Source: Haemonchus contortus (Eukaryota > Nematoda > Chromadorea > Rhabditida > Trichostrongylidae). From it: a stretch of 64,000 bases of DNA. The DNA is taken from positions 18,481,545-18,545,544 of the forward strand of contig LS997566.1 of assembly GCA_000469685.2 (NCBI GenBank). Reading direction: 5' to 3'. The notes under the pieces were generated by a model that saw nothing but the letters and a program-made list of their open reading frames with translations, did no database searches and had not been told where the DNA came from. Below are positions 13,901 through 24,381 of this stretch, in pieces. Every line of letters begins with the position of its first letter. Within the stretch, counting starts at the first letter, position 1. The position numbers were made by a program, and so were the translations under genes.

Positions 13901-14807
13901 TAGACCTTTTTTCCATCCCAAACGTATGTGCGTTGTCGCAGACTTGAACACCTGTACACTTGACTTGGACACTTCACGAGCGTGAAGTTTCTCAGAAAAT
14001 GGTTTCGCTTTTGTTCATGCCACATTTCTATGCCTCCCACTTAAAAATCCGAGCCGCGGATATTTCTAATCCAGTAGGCCCCGTGTGGCTGTCTTGGCCG
14101 GAACCTTCCTTTCTGTTTATGGACTGTCATACCGCAGCGACTACTAAGACCTTTGTGTTCTTTTAAGGTGCTTGAAGATCCGGAATGTCGTTTTGGAAAA
14201 TTGCTGGGGACGTTCTGAGACGCTCATGTGGATTGTTTAGAACGTGCTTTTTAAGGCCGGGGGGGGGGGTACTTCTGTCTAACGTACCATGGATAATGCA
14301 ATGGAACAGCAAATATCCAGCACACATCCAGGTTACCGCTGTGACTAATACCTTCAAAGAAAGCGGCGCCGAATAGCCTCCAGTTTGACTGCGTCCACGA
14401 TCCAATCCCATTGACTTCGACAGACCAGCCGTCTTGCTCCATCTCCTGTTTTGTTACGAGCTAGACGTTCCTTTCTGAGTAGAGCTCTTGTAATCCGTAC
14501 ACAGTTGCTGCAAAAGGAGAATTTGCCTATTTTTACCAGAATATCATCTTTTCATAAGTACTAGTGGAAGGACGATTTGATGTTCTTGCTGTTGTGCTAC
14601 TTCTTAATTCACAATTTCGGTTAGCACGATCCCTGCTACATAAAACTGATCCGTGATCGACTTTCTCTTGATATTATTATAACCTTTGACTTTTAAACTT
14701 TATTGGGCTAAATTTCGCCTTTGTCAGACCCTTAAAGTTTGAAGAACATTCAAGATTGATCCTCTTATAAAGGATAAAAGGACGAAGCTTTTGGGCGTTA
14801 TAAATCC
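7979..14807. other. long stretch without recognisable gene
   Basis: Nearly 7 kb with ORFs up to about 114 codons (9415-9759) but no protein domain, tRNA or convincing exon chain that I recognise. An 11-nt G run lies at 14259-14269. Decayed mobile elements are likely, but I cannot name any. Confidence 0.4.
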
Positions 14808-15064
14808 CGCCTCCGCCTGAGGGATGCGCCGCCGCATTCGACTTCTACTGAAATCGTGGTGGCGTATAGAATGCGTATGTGGCCTATACAATGACTTGCA
14901 GTGGCCAGCCTAGTGGTTTTATCCTCACAGGCGAGTCTCGTAACCAACCCCGGAGAGATGAAAGGATTGCTTGGACTACGTGGATTGGATATCGATCCAG
15001 GATTCGAACCCGTGATCATGCGTGTGTGATAGTGCATCACTTGCCACTGCACCGCCTCCACCTT
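14808..15064 (-). repeat. tRNA-derived SINE, family A, copy 2
   Basis: On the minus strand this starts with the tRNA-like head near 15064. The head holds GCAGTGGCAAGTGATGC and the B-box core GGGTTCGAATCC. It continues with a body containing GAGGATAAAAC, CTGGCCACTGC and GCGCATCCCTCAG, which also occur in the copies at 3214-3485 and 37639-37915. Confidence 0.7.
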
Positions 15065-15967
15065 GATCTTCTTATAAATCCAGACAAACCTAAGTCGTCT
15101 CTAATTTGGAATACCTCTTCAATACTTCTGTTCATATTACAGCTTCCACTTATTTGCCCTTTTATTTCTACAAATTTTACCCATCTAAATGGTAATCAGA
15201 ACCTATGATTAGCGCAAGAGTTCTGTTTCTACAACAGAAAGACGTTGAATGCTTGTCACACAACGGAGGAACGCTCGGTAGCCTGGGCTGCTCCATGGTA
15301 AAGATTTCCTTATAGAATATTTGTCTGTGTTCTGCCGCTCACAGTTTTCCATCCCACTGAAAAGGTTTCGAAAGCTTGACTAACCTAACACTGGGTCTGG
15401 TACAGTGCCTAACAATGCCCTATCTGCAGGGTCTCACACTTTTGAAGCTCTTCTCCTTTTCCTTGTTCTATTTAAGTCATTTTTCTTCTTTTGACATTCG
15501 CGCGTGTTTAGTGTATCACGCGAGGTTGCCATCTCGGCATACTTATTTATGAATGCGACCATTTCCCTATTATCCCGTGACGAGCGGGGAAGCTCTCCAA
15601 TATTCATTGTAGTCGTGGCCTTGTCGTCAGATGCATTCACCGGCAGCGTTCGATTAGTTCTGCTGACATTCGTTCCTATTTTTTTCGCGGAACGGCTCTT
15701 TTTCAATTCTACAAGAGTGCTCCCCCAGTTACGAGGATTCTTCCTCTCCTGGGCATGATGAAATAATTAAAAATTTCCAGCCAGTTGTCACATTTTTTCA
15801 AGTGTAGCTCTCATAAAGATAGATTTAGCAATCGCGCAAATATGCCTAAAGTTGCCCTTACTTGAATTTCCACTTTTTACCACTACTTGCCACTTGTTAC
15901 TCTACCTATTTCAAACGAAAACACTCCTCTTCGAGTAGAGTCGTCATAGAACAGCCAACCATCTTAA
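15065..15967. other. no recognisable gene; one basic minus-strand ORF
   Basis: A minus-strand open frame from about 15757 down to 15434 encodes a Lys/Arg/Ser/Thr-rich polypeptide of about 100 residues. I do not recognise it. It could be a retroelement ORF remnant or chance, and its shadow on the + strand (15504-15758) is hydrophobic. Confidence 0.35.
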
Positions 15968-16382
15968 AGGCAAAGTTCACGATAAAAATGGTCTCTGAGA
16001 TGGTATCCATTCGAGGCTCCTCCTTATACCATACCTGCCATTATAAGGTCGAAAATCGTCATTTATAGAGCATAATAAGGGGCCAGAGATTGGTCGTGTG
16101 AATGCCACACCCCTAGTGGACGAGTTTCAACGGCTTTGAAGACCTGATGTAGTCATCTTTTTGAGCAATGGGAGCAAGTTAAATCTCGTCCGAACAAACC
16201 TCACTTACCATTACCGTCAGGGTAATCTCGTACAACCTCCACATCCACTACTTCTGGAAAGCCTTGAAGTGGGCGGATTTTCTCGCTTTCTTCGCCACCG
16301 CTTTCTTTCTGTGCTACTCTAGATCAACACTTCCGCTTTTCAATATAAAGAGGGAACCTCAGAATTATCGTGAACTGTACCT
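15968..16382. mobile_element. TTAA-flanked MITE, copy 1
   Basis: The terminal inverted repeats are AGGCAAAGTTCACGATAA at the left and, read inwards on the other strand, AGGTACAGTTCACGATAA at the right. TTAA lies directly outside both ends (15964-15967 and 16383-16386), as expected for a piggyBac-type target duplication. The 415-bp interior has no transposase. Internal sequence is shared, in reverse orientation, with 59269-59764, for example the 'cacacccctagtggacgag' stretch. Confidence 0.7.
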
Positions 16383-16387
16383 TTAAG

Positions 16388-17654
16388 TGGATAATCTGGC
16401 ATTCTTCCACTTATCATCCATCTACTTCAGATAATCGAAGCTCACTGAACAACCGCTTCCTTCCCCATGTTCAAAGCTGAATGGCCGTCTTCATTATATA
16501 GTGCAACCTTCTGAGAGTTGCTCTTTACCTAAATGGGGGCCAATTATTTCAGCCTGTCGTCCGTTTTCTTGCCCTGCTCGTTTATTTCGTCGTATTTCTT
16601 CAACACCCCATTTCACCTTCCATTTTGTTTGCATCTCTCTAATCCTGGCATTCGTAGAAGGGCTTTCGGGCAGTTTTCTGCATAAATTCTGGGCCTGATT
16701 ACACAAAGCCAATGATTTGCGGGAGCTTTTTCTGCCTGAAACATAGAGCCGCCATAATAACAATCAATTGTGCCTGAGCTCCTGTGTGTTTCGAAATTTT
16801 AATCTTTTAATGCGAAATCTGATTTTACATTGCAGTGACTGATTTACGCCATTCTCGTTTTTGGGAACCCTGCACGTTCCCATACTTCTTTTTCGAGCAT
16901 GTTTTTAATCCGCTCATACTTTAGAAAGCAAATCACAACAGGTCTTCCAAAGAGGCGGGGAGACGTAAAGTTTTTTTCTGTGCAACAGCGAACTGAAATC
17001 TTAGACTTCAGTCACGCTGTCGTGATGCCAACACTTTTGGCTTCTGTTCAGGCTCATAGTCGACTGAATCGCGGGAATCAGGCTATGTATATTTCAAAGC
17101 TTTCATTCTCCTAGACGAGCATCCCACTACCTGAGCAACTTAAGCGGATGCCGATGAAAATAATTCCGCTTCACCCGGATCATTTCTGTCGTAGCGGAGC
17201 AACTTAGTAATTCCTCGGTGGTTGATGTTTCATCCATACGACCTTCATTCGAGCCTTGACTGCCTGATTAAAGCCACCGTCGGCAGCTAGGCCACTTTCC
17301 AGGTGCAGGAAATTTTGGACACTTCTGATGCTTTCGCCGAAGCAGCCCACGATTAGCTCTGCGCACTGCTCGGGCTGGAAACTTGGTCTATTATAATAGT
17401 TGTTGAGCCGTAGCCCTTTTTCCACCCTTTCATTTCTGCAGTTTGTACTGTGGTTCTTTCCATCCCTCTGTTATGACAGCAGTATCGTCCCTATAGAGCG
17501 GAGCCTTCAATGCTCCCATCATGGGTCTATCTATAATGACATCCGGTGTAAATAGGAAGAATCGGTAAATAGGAAGAATAGAAGAATCTGATCCTTTTTT
17601 GTACCCAAACGTAATGTCTATTATCCTAGTTAGACCGTGAGATGTACGTATGTA
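16388..17654. other. no recognisable gene
   Basis: A minus-strand ORF at 16494-16763 (89 codons, rich in Arg, Lys and Glu in its second half) has no domain I recognise. Nothing else stands out. Confidence 0.35.
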
Positions 17655-18180
17655 CAGTAGCGCTCAAAAGTCTTCGGTGAAATGGTTCCTCAGCCGTACT
17701 TTTCAGTCGTAACTCCTTTCCTACTGGATCTAATAGTGCGAAATTTCTATATTTGGAGCGTAGGTGTATTATGAATATTTACCACTATTAACCTGCAATC
17801 TGATTATGTTCCAGATAGTCCGAAGAGCATGAATTCAAAATCGACTGAAAATACAGATGACGGCCCTTCTAGAATTTCTTTCCTTTTTGTCCTTTCTAAA
17901 GTGTACGAGCGGTAACGCCGAGCACAGTAGATGAGAAAAACGCACATAAGGTGCGAATAAGTGCAAACGCCAACAACTTTACTTTTAGCAAAATCTGCTA
18001 CCGCAACAAACACCTTGCTCTATCTGTGGATATTGCAGCTTTGCAGTCAAATAGTGTTGGGTAGAATGGAATATGCTCTAGTTAAACATATCCAAATTTT
18101 GCGCGATTTGGTCTACTAAGAAAAAAGTTATGAACAAAAAGGCGTCGAAACATTTCACCGAAGACTTTTGAGCGCTACTG
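17655..18180. mobile_element. 526-bp Tc1/mariner-type MITE, copy 1
   Basis: Terminal inverted repeats of about 30 bp begin CAGTAGCGCTCAAAAGTCTT at 17655 and mirror this at 18180. TA lies just outside both ends (17653-17654 and 18181-18182), the target duplication of the IS630-Tc1-mariner superfamily. A second copy of identical length lies at 21893-22418 in the opposite orientation. An ORF of about 69 codons (17804-18013, minus) is also open in the second copy, but it does not look like a transposase. Confidence 0.85.
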
Positions 18181-18414
18181 TATGTATGTCCGTCTTACAT
18201 GTCCATCATGGAAGTCAGGTGCCCTGAAACTTCTCGCTGTTGGAGTTTTATACAAACAACTGGCCCAACGCTGTCTTCAGATTGACGAGAAAGGGTCCAC
18301 GCTTCCTCCGAAACTGCCTCAGCACTTGTCTGATTATGAAGATGGCATCCGTTGTAGACCTTTCATGCATTGAATCGAACTGTTCTTGAGAGATCGAAAC
18401 AAGTGTCCTTGATC
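18181..18414. other. spacer with left copy of an 8-bp target duplication
   Basis: Short unassigned sequence. It ends with CCTTGATC (18407-18414), which recurs at 18703-18710 on the other side of the foldback element. Confidence 0.5.
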
Positions 18415-18502
18415 TGACTTGATGTTTTGTTAAATGCTGTTATATGGCCGCAGTACGCGATGCCAAGTCTCACAAGAATGGCAGTTTGAGGGCAAGACTT
18501 TG

Positions 18503-18573
18503 CTTCGAACGGGATTCGAACCCGTGCTTGTACTTTTCGGACACCGTGCTCTATCCCTTACTCTACCGAGACC
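18503..18573 (-). ncRNA. tRNA-like sequence, left arm of foldback
   Basis: On the minus strand: GTCTCGG acceptor-like start, an A-box-like TAGAGTAAGGGATAGAGCAC, and a perfect T arm CACGGGTTCGAATCCCGT. The anticodon arm is degenerate, and the acceptor ends pair poorly. It is followed at its 3' side by sequence homologous to the tail of the array unit. It has Pol III promoter elements but is not a canonical tRNA. Confidence 0.45.
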
Positions 18574-18596
18574 CCGCCTGCCCTCACCATCTTAAT

Positions 18597-18664
18597 GGGT
18601 AGTGCAAGGGATAAGGCACGGTGCTCGAAAAGCACAAGTACGGGTTCGAGTCCCGTCCGAAGCC
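18597..18664 (+). ncRNA. tRNA-like sequence, right arm of foldback
   Basis: Plus-strand tRNA-like stretch with D-arm/A-box GTAGTGCAAGGGATAAGGCA, a 4-bp anticodon stem GTGC/GCAC closing the loop TCGAAAA, and the T arm ACGGG-TTCGAGT-CCCGT. The 5' acceptor strand does not pair with the 3' strand. TTTT follows within 10 nt of the 3' end, a possible Pol III stop. The loop would present GAA but lacks T33, so a working tRNA-Phe is unlikely. Confidence 0.45.
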
Positions 18665-18994
18665 GAAGTTTTGCTCACAAATCGTCATCCTTGTGAGACG
18701 GCCCTTGATCATAAGTCGTCTGCCCTCGCACAGTTTCATGGTAAACCCATTGAAGGTGAATCCACTACTGATGAACATCCCTGTCCCATGGGAGGGGGAG
18801 GAGGTGGGAAATTCGGTGAGGAACCGCGACGGTGTCTTCGCAGCTAGTGCAACTCCCCACCGCGTTCTCTGTTCCGTTTTCCGTTCCTGCCCTCACTTTC
18901 TTGTGGAGTTCTATACCAATATGTGAAGAGGCCTGAGTTGTGAAGCTAATTCTCAGCCTGGCAGTGCATTGATATCCTTTCTAGATTTGAGGAC

Positions 18995-21520
18995 GCTCTC
19001 CCTTCAGGTGTTTTTCCGTTTGTCTTCCTCCGCTGCAATCCATCTGAACTTCTTTTTCGATGAGGAGGTACTACTTAAAACTAGATCGTAGGCTATCGTC
19101 AGCCGTCTCTTCCTTTTATCTTGGGCTCCTTCTGTCGTTACCTTAGCTCTTGCGAGAACCTTCTTTATCACGTCCCGCCAAATCTTCTTCAGGACTGCTC
19201 GTGGTCTCTTACCCTGAGCTTCAAACTCCATAGCCTCGCTTGTCGTGTGTTTCTGTGCTCTACGTGATACATGCCTGAACCATCGCACATGCTGTTCTCC
19301 CGTCTTCAGTTGGACAAGGCCTGTTTGTGTAGCCACCCTGACGTCTTCGTTCCAAATCCGGTCAACCACAGGACCATCTGAGCGTTCTCTTTCCAGCGAT
19401 GTGAAACTGCCTCACATGATTTAACTCACGGGCCAGCACTCTCTGCCGTAGAGAATCGTGGGCGTTACCACAGTTCGATACGCCTTTCCTTCGAGCCGGA
19501 AGCACCGACGGTTGCAAAGTATACCGGTGGACTCCTCTCATTCATCCATGCAGCGCTTATTCGGGCTTCTACTACTGACCCACACTACCGTCAGCGGCTG
19601 GATAACTCCACAGGTATCGGAAAATCTATATCTTTCCTACGGCTTCCCCTAGACAGTCTGCGATTGACTCCGTGCACTCCTCAGAGCTGAGGAACTCGGT
19701 CTTCTTCACTTTTAGCCGGGGCCCACTCTCAGACAGCTCTTTCTGCTATTCCTGCAGCTTGTCCTGAAGGGTTCTTTGCTCTTCGCTATTGAGCAATGTC
19801 GTCAGCGTAGAGCATAATGTTTAGAGGTTCAGCTATAAGTTCTTCTATGCTAAGGTCCATTGTAAGCAAGAAGAGTAACGGGCACTGAGCTCTTTCCTGA
19901 TGTACCCCAGCTATAATAACTATTTCTTTAGCTAAGCCATGTGGAGTGCGTCCTGATGTCGTGGTGTCATCGTAGATGTCTTTGACTAAAGAAAATGTGT
20001 TGCAGAATGTTCACTTCCCGGAGCGCTCTTCAGAGGACCTGTCGTGGGAAACGGTCTGATGCCTTCTCCGAGGAAGGCTGATTAGCAGCAGCTCTCCTGT
20101 ATTAGTCTAGCTATAAAGATGTCAACCGGTGTAGACATTTTATCATGAAGCCAAACTGCTTCTGTGAGATCGGGGCCTTATACTGTATCATTGTGTGAGC
20201 AGTGAACCTGATCCTCCGGTAGTTGCAACGCTCCACTGCTTGAAAAAAGATGCTCTTTCACACATCTGGGATTGTTCCTTTAGTGGTCTTAGCAGTCAGG
20301 TATCGAGGGAGCCGCTTTATACCGTGCTCTCTAACTATCTTCCACGCCTCTTACAAACCGTCATCTTTCTTAAACCTGTACGCACCTCATCCTCTGTCCA
20401 GAGTTTGATAGGGTTTGATAGGACCAACCGTCGCATATAACTAAGGGTCAAGGGAGTATTACGAGCGGAATCATCGTTTGGGACCTGTCGAAGTGTTCTT
20501 TCTACCCCGTCTGACCTTACCAGACTTCTTCAGAGTTACAAACTCACTGTTCTCAACTAACTTCACCAGCCCGATGACCTGAGTGGCTCGGTGCAGCACT
20601 TTTGCCAGCTGGAAGACGAACTTCTCTCCTCCTAATCCATCGAGCTCATCATATAAGGCTTCAATTTCCATATTCTTTGCTTTCGCAACAGCAGCCTTGG
20701 CGAGCCTCTTGGAAGCCCGGTAGTCAGTTAGGTTTTCTCCGTTTCACGTACTCTGTCAACACTTGTAGGCCTTTTTTCAGCCTCACAACTAACTGGATCT
20801 CATTGTTTCAGAACCACGATTCCTTGTCTCCTCGGAATCCACCTCAGATCTCCCAAGCGTTTCTCTTGCTCATCGTAAGATAATCTTAACGGCCTTGCTC
20901 CAGTCTGCTATATCGGCCTAAAGATCTGGGAGTCCAGTATCCAGAAACTTCTCTTAAGAGTGTTCTCTTTCGACTCGGTGCAGCTTCCACTAACGGATCA
21001 TCTGTTCCGTTCTTGTCCTAGATTCCATGGGAAGATCGGAGGCTATGTCTGCTACTGACCGGGTTTCTGCCCAGCAGTACATAAATGTCCTTTACAGAGA
21101 TAGAAATGGCCTTCCTCAGGAACTGATCGGATGGCCTCGCTAGGATCGATAGAATTCATCCTTTTCGTAGAAGGGGCAGCCTGTCTGTGTTGCGTACACG
21201 GTTATTATTGTTCAGTATCCCCTCTCTCACGTCTATCCTCACAGCGATGGTTTGACTGCTGATCCTGTTGACAGCGGAAACAGAGTATTCGAAGGACTCT
21301 GCCACTGCTATGACCACACCACTCCGTTTTGTAAAATCTCCGTTGTAGAAGAGCTTGACACCCTCTCCTATTCCTTTGACCTTTGCTCCTCCGGGGGGTC
21401 TCCTGAAGGCAGAGGACTTGGAAATTCTTGCGCTTCATCAGATCAGCGACATCCCGGGACTTTCCAGTGAGCGATTCCATGTTTAGAGTTTCAGTTTTAC
21501 TATCTTCGCTGGCCAAGGTC
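18995..21520 (-). pseudogene. broken non-LTR retrotransposon (LINE)
   Basis: On the minus strand, the AP-endonuclease N-terminus is seen near 21480-21300: LTGKSRDVADLMKR, then VLCLQET. A frameshift follows, and the next frame reads GEGVKLFYNG. Reverse-transcriptase core appears at about 19990-19800, with a GVHQE..QCPLLF block and an intact YADDIA catalytic motif. The C-terminal part (19369-19004) is open and includes HVRWFRHVSRRA and KRPRAVLKK..W. Frameshifts, stops and internal deletions make the total about 2.5 kb, shorter than the roughly 3 kb usual for such elements. ORFs on the opposite strand here are shadows. I do not assign a clade. Confidence 0.8.
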
Positions 21521-21892
21521 GTTCATTCCTCGGTTGCCTACGCATACTGTCCACAGAACCTCGCACGGCATAAGAGTATTATAATCATGAGTGAAGATAT
21601 GATCAAACTTACCGAAACTCCATCTTAACCTTGCTTGTTCGCCTGCCTATGAAGGAGCCATTAGACTCCAGAGAGGTAGTAGATTTATTAGAAGACTCAT
21701 TTCTTCTACAGCAGCGCTGTCTAATTTTTCTTTGAATGTAAATCCTGCATTCTGGCTATGACATGAAGAGCCGGGCGGGCGCTTGGCGGTACTCGGCAAA
21801 TGACAATTTAGACGTTCTAGCCCAGTGCTTTTCGACCGCATGTTGTTAAGAAGTTCACCGACGAAATAGCAGACGGGTCCTCGTCCGATGTA
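21521..21892. other. no recognisable gene
   Basis: Sequence between the LINE 5' side and the second 526-bp MITE. It may include the LINE 5' leader. Nothing else is visible. Confidence 0.4.
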
Positions 21893-22418
21893 CAGCAGCG
21901 CTCAAAAGTGTTCGGTGAAACGCTTTCACGCTTTTTCGTTCATAACTTTTTTCATAGTAACCCAAATCGCGCAAAATTTTGATATGTTTAACTAGAGCAT
22001 ATTTCACCCTACCCAACACAATTTGACTGCAAAGCTGCAATATCCACGGATAGAGCAAGGTGTTTGTTGCGGTAGCTGATTTTGCTAAAACTAAAGCTGT
22101 TGACGTCTGCACTTATTCCCACCTTATGTGCGTTTTTCTCATCTATGATGTTCGGCATTACCGCTCGTACATTTTAGACATGACAAAAAGGAAAGAGATC
22201 CTAGAAAGACCATCATCAGTATTTGCAGTCGATTTTATTTTCATGCCTTTTGGAATATCTGGAACACGATCAGATTGCAGGTTAATAGTGGTAAATATTC
22301 ACAATACACCCACGCTCCAAATATAGAAATTTCGCACTATTAGATCCAGTAGGAGAGGTGTTACGACTGAAAAGTACAGCTGATGAGCCATTTCACCGAA
22401 GACTTTTGAGCGCTACTG
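21893..22418. mobile_element. 526-bp Tc1/mariner-type MITE, copy 2
   Basis: The ends CAGCAGCGCTCAAAAG (left) and CTTTTGAGCGCTACTG (right) mirror each other, with TA outside on both sides (21891-21892 and 22419-22420). Same length as the copy at 17655-18180 but inverted relative to it. The shared internal ORF is on the plus strand here (22060-22326) and differs from copy 1 by scattered substitutions. Confidence 0.85.
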
Positions 22419-24221
22419 TATATGAAAGAACAACTTTTTCATACCGCTTCAAATGGTTCGCAGGCATGCGGACATGGCTCTTAAGGCAAAAGTCATGAAT
22501 AGTCTTTCCAATTAGTCTTCAGAATTCCGTGTTTTGTAGAATCACCAAGGGCACAGCATCCCGGCTTTTTGAATTGCGAATCCGTAGAGCTCTGAGATGG
22601 CCTCAACACCCCCAACAACCTTTGCCAGAACTGCTACGGTTCCAACTTAAGGTGGTGTAATCTCCTTCATTATAGAGCTGTTCACCCAGATGGCTGATCG
22701 GGTCTGTTTTCTCGAACTGCGGTTGCTATTAGATGTTGATCGGCAATGTAAACGCTCTCTGTGTCGTTCACCTTTTCCATAAGATTCTGTTTCACCGATT
22801 CTGATGTAAAACCTTTTGTCTGTTCTTCTGCAGCCAATCTTGGCAGTGATGATAGCTCAAAGAGTATGAAATTTATATTGTTACTTCTCAAAGTTGAATC
22901 TCATCTTTGCCATTACTCAGATTTAGTGCGTGTTAGAGTTGCAGTTGTGTCACATTTTATCGAACAGAAACTTCTGATTCCCGTAAGCTTCGTGCAAATC
23001 GTCATTCATAGCCAAGAAGCTAGCATTGTGGACTTCTCTGCTGATGCCTCTTCCAAGGAATTCAGGGTCCCTGAAGTGGCAAGCCAGCGGACAATCGGCT
23101 TTCTTCTTAATCCGTCCGATTATGTCGCACTTGTGCAGGATATCGAATACCGTATCGGTCGACTTGTTCACCTGCTGGAGGGTGCACCTCAAAGTGCTTG
23201 AGACACCTAAACCCCATCAATCATAATGGATTGATCTTTCTTGCCTGCTTTAATGTTCTACTGAGTTTATAAGACCAACCTTTCTTTTTCCGACTTCAAA
23301 AATTTTCTTTCTTTGGTAACTGCTCTTCACCTGGATATAGGGTAAGAGGGGCTCGGCAGCCGGATGTAGTTGCCCATTTTCATTTTTAATAGACTATAAA
23401 CATAGAATTTATTCATATTCTGATGCGAGAATATCGCAGAGAAATACCACATCTGGATATAAGCCAGCAGCCCATTCAGCGCAATCAATCAAACGAATTC
23501 AGGGGCAGTAGCATATGTAACTATAGAATATGCTTGTGTGTTGGCCTCTCTTGGCTGGCGAGGCTGATTTCCTTTACCATGTTCTCTTTTACTCAGTCCA
23601 ATCTCAACCCAGTAATATGGACCAATATCAAGTTGAATTTGTATATTGACTTTCTCATTAGGCAGTGGAAGGTTTCGGTCCATAGCACACGATCCTATAA
23701 TCCCTGAAAAAAAGCATAGCAACCCTTACTATTCCTAGAAGAGCAGTTTCGAGCACAATGAATCGGAACGAATGCTCTTCAACTTCTTTTGCCAACTGCT
23801 TCCTCTCAGAAACTCATTCGGCTACAGGAAGATGGGGGAGAAAATGGTCGTGGTAAGCTGGCCCTTCTCTCCTACTTTGAGGGGGTATCGAGAGGTCATT
23901 GGAATCTCGCAGTCACAATCATAATCATTATGGGTTCGGATGACAAAACGTGGCAAAGAAATCTAATAATATCATTCGTTTCGTGTAACTTGCGGTGCAC
24001 TTTTTGCCGGTGGTCCAATAACCTGAACAATGAAACGCCTTCATCCTCCTGACATCAGCAGCAGAGGTTGCTTAATGCTTCGCGGAAAACCTGACGCCTT
24101 TGCTCCATAATCGAGCATCCAAGCAGTTCAAGAATTGCTCTTTTGGCTTGATTCCGCCATAAATCCTTTTATGAACCCATCGTTGTCTTTGTCTTGTGAT
24201 TCACTCGCTTCTCACCACGCA
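22419..24221. other. no assigned gene; overlapping ORFs on both strands
   Basis: 22682-23226 has long open frames on both strands: 146 codons on plus, and 69 and 80 codons on minus. The minus-strand peptides are hydrophilic and have a more natural composition, so a decayed minus-strand element is possible, but I recognise no domain. The rest of the stretch is unassigned and includes the upstream region of the EML-like gene. I do not see a clear SL1 trans-splice acceptor just before its ATG. Confidence 0.35.
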
Positions 24222-24381
24222 ATGCTTTGGTTGGTCCTCGTCGTCTTATTGATAATATTGATTTTTCTCTATCGATCGATTCTTTCCACGTTTTTCACCA
24301 GAATGTACAGCCCGTACATGGACTTGGGGAAAGGATTCTACACGGCACGACCGTCAACCATCAGCGATCGCAATCAATACA
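24222..24381 (+). CDS. elp-1: EML-like gene, exon 1: transmembrane-like N-terminus
   Basis: ATG at 24222 opens a 53-codon exon ending in a good donor (A|GTAAGTGC), phase 1. Residues 2-17 are almost all Leu, Val, Ile or Phe, followed by Tyr-Arg, which is a strong signal-anchor or transmembrane candidate. A Tyr/Arg/Ser-containing segment follows. The phase fits exon 2 exactly. Typical EML proteins are soluble, so this is either an unusual isoform start or an exon of a separate gene. The join to exon 2 needs transcript proof. Confidence 0.6.

Larger units (their letters stand above)
18415..18702. mobile_element. foldback element with two head-to-head tRNA-like arms (family B)
   Basis: The left arm (18415-18590) reads on the minus strand and the right arm (18591-18702) on the plus strand. 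Both match the tRNA-like plus tail module of the 42.6-48.8 kb array: the T-arm core ACGGGTTCGA, then GAAGTTTTG, CACAAATCG and CTTGTGAGAC. The outer left end, ACTTGATGTTTTGTTAA, matches the array unit end. The whole is flanked by the 8-bp direct repeat CCTTGATC. This suggests that a head-to-head pair inserted as one unit. An 8-bp duplication is usual for hAT-like transposition, but no hAT terminal motif is evident. Confidence 0.65.

Noticed and set aside
19458..21628. Several plus-strand ORFs of 60-93 codons
   Set aside because: Shadows of the minus-strand LINE.
22761..23201. 146-codon plus-strand ORF as a gene
   Set aside because: No domain, no splice context, and competing open frames on the minus strand; left unassigned.
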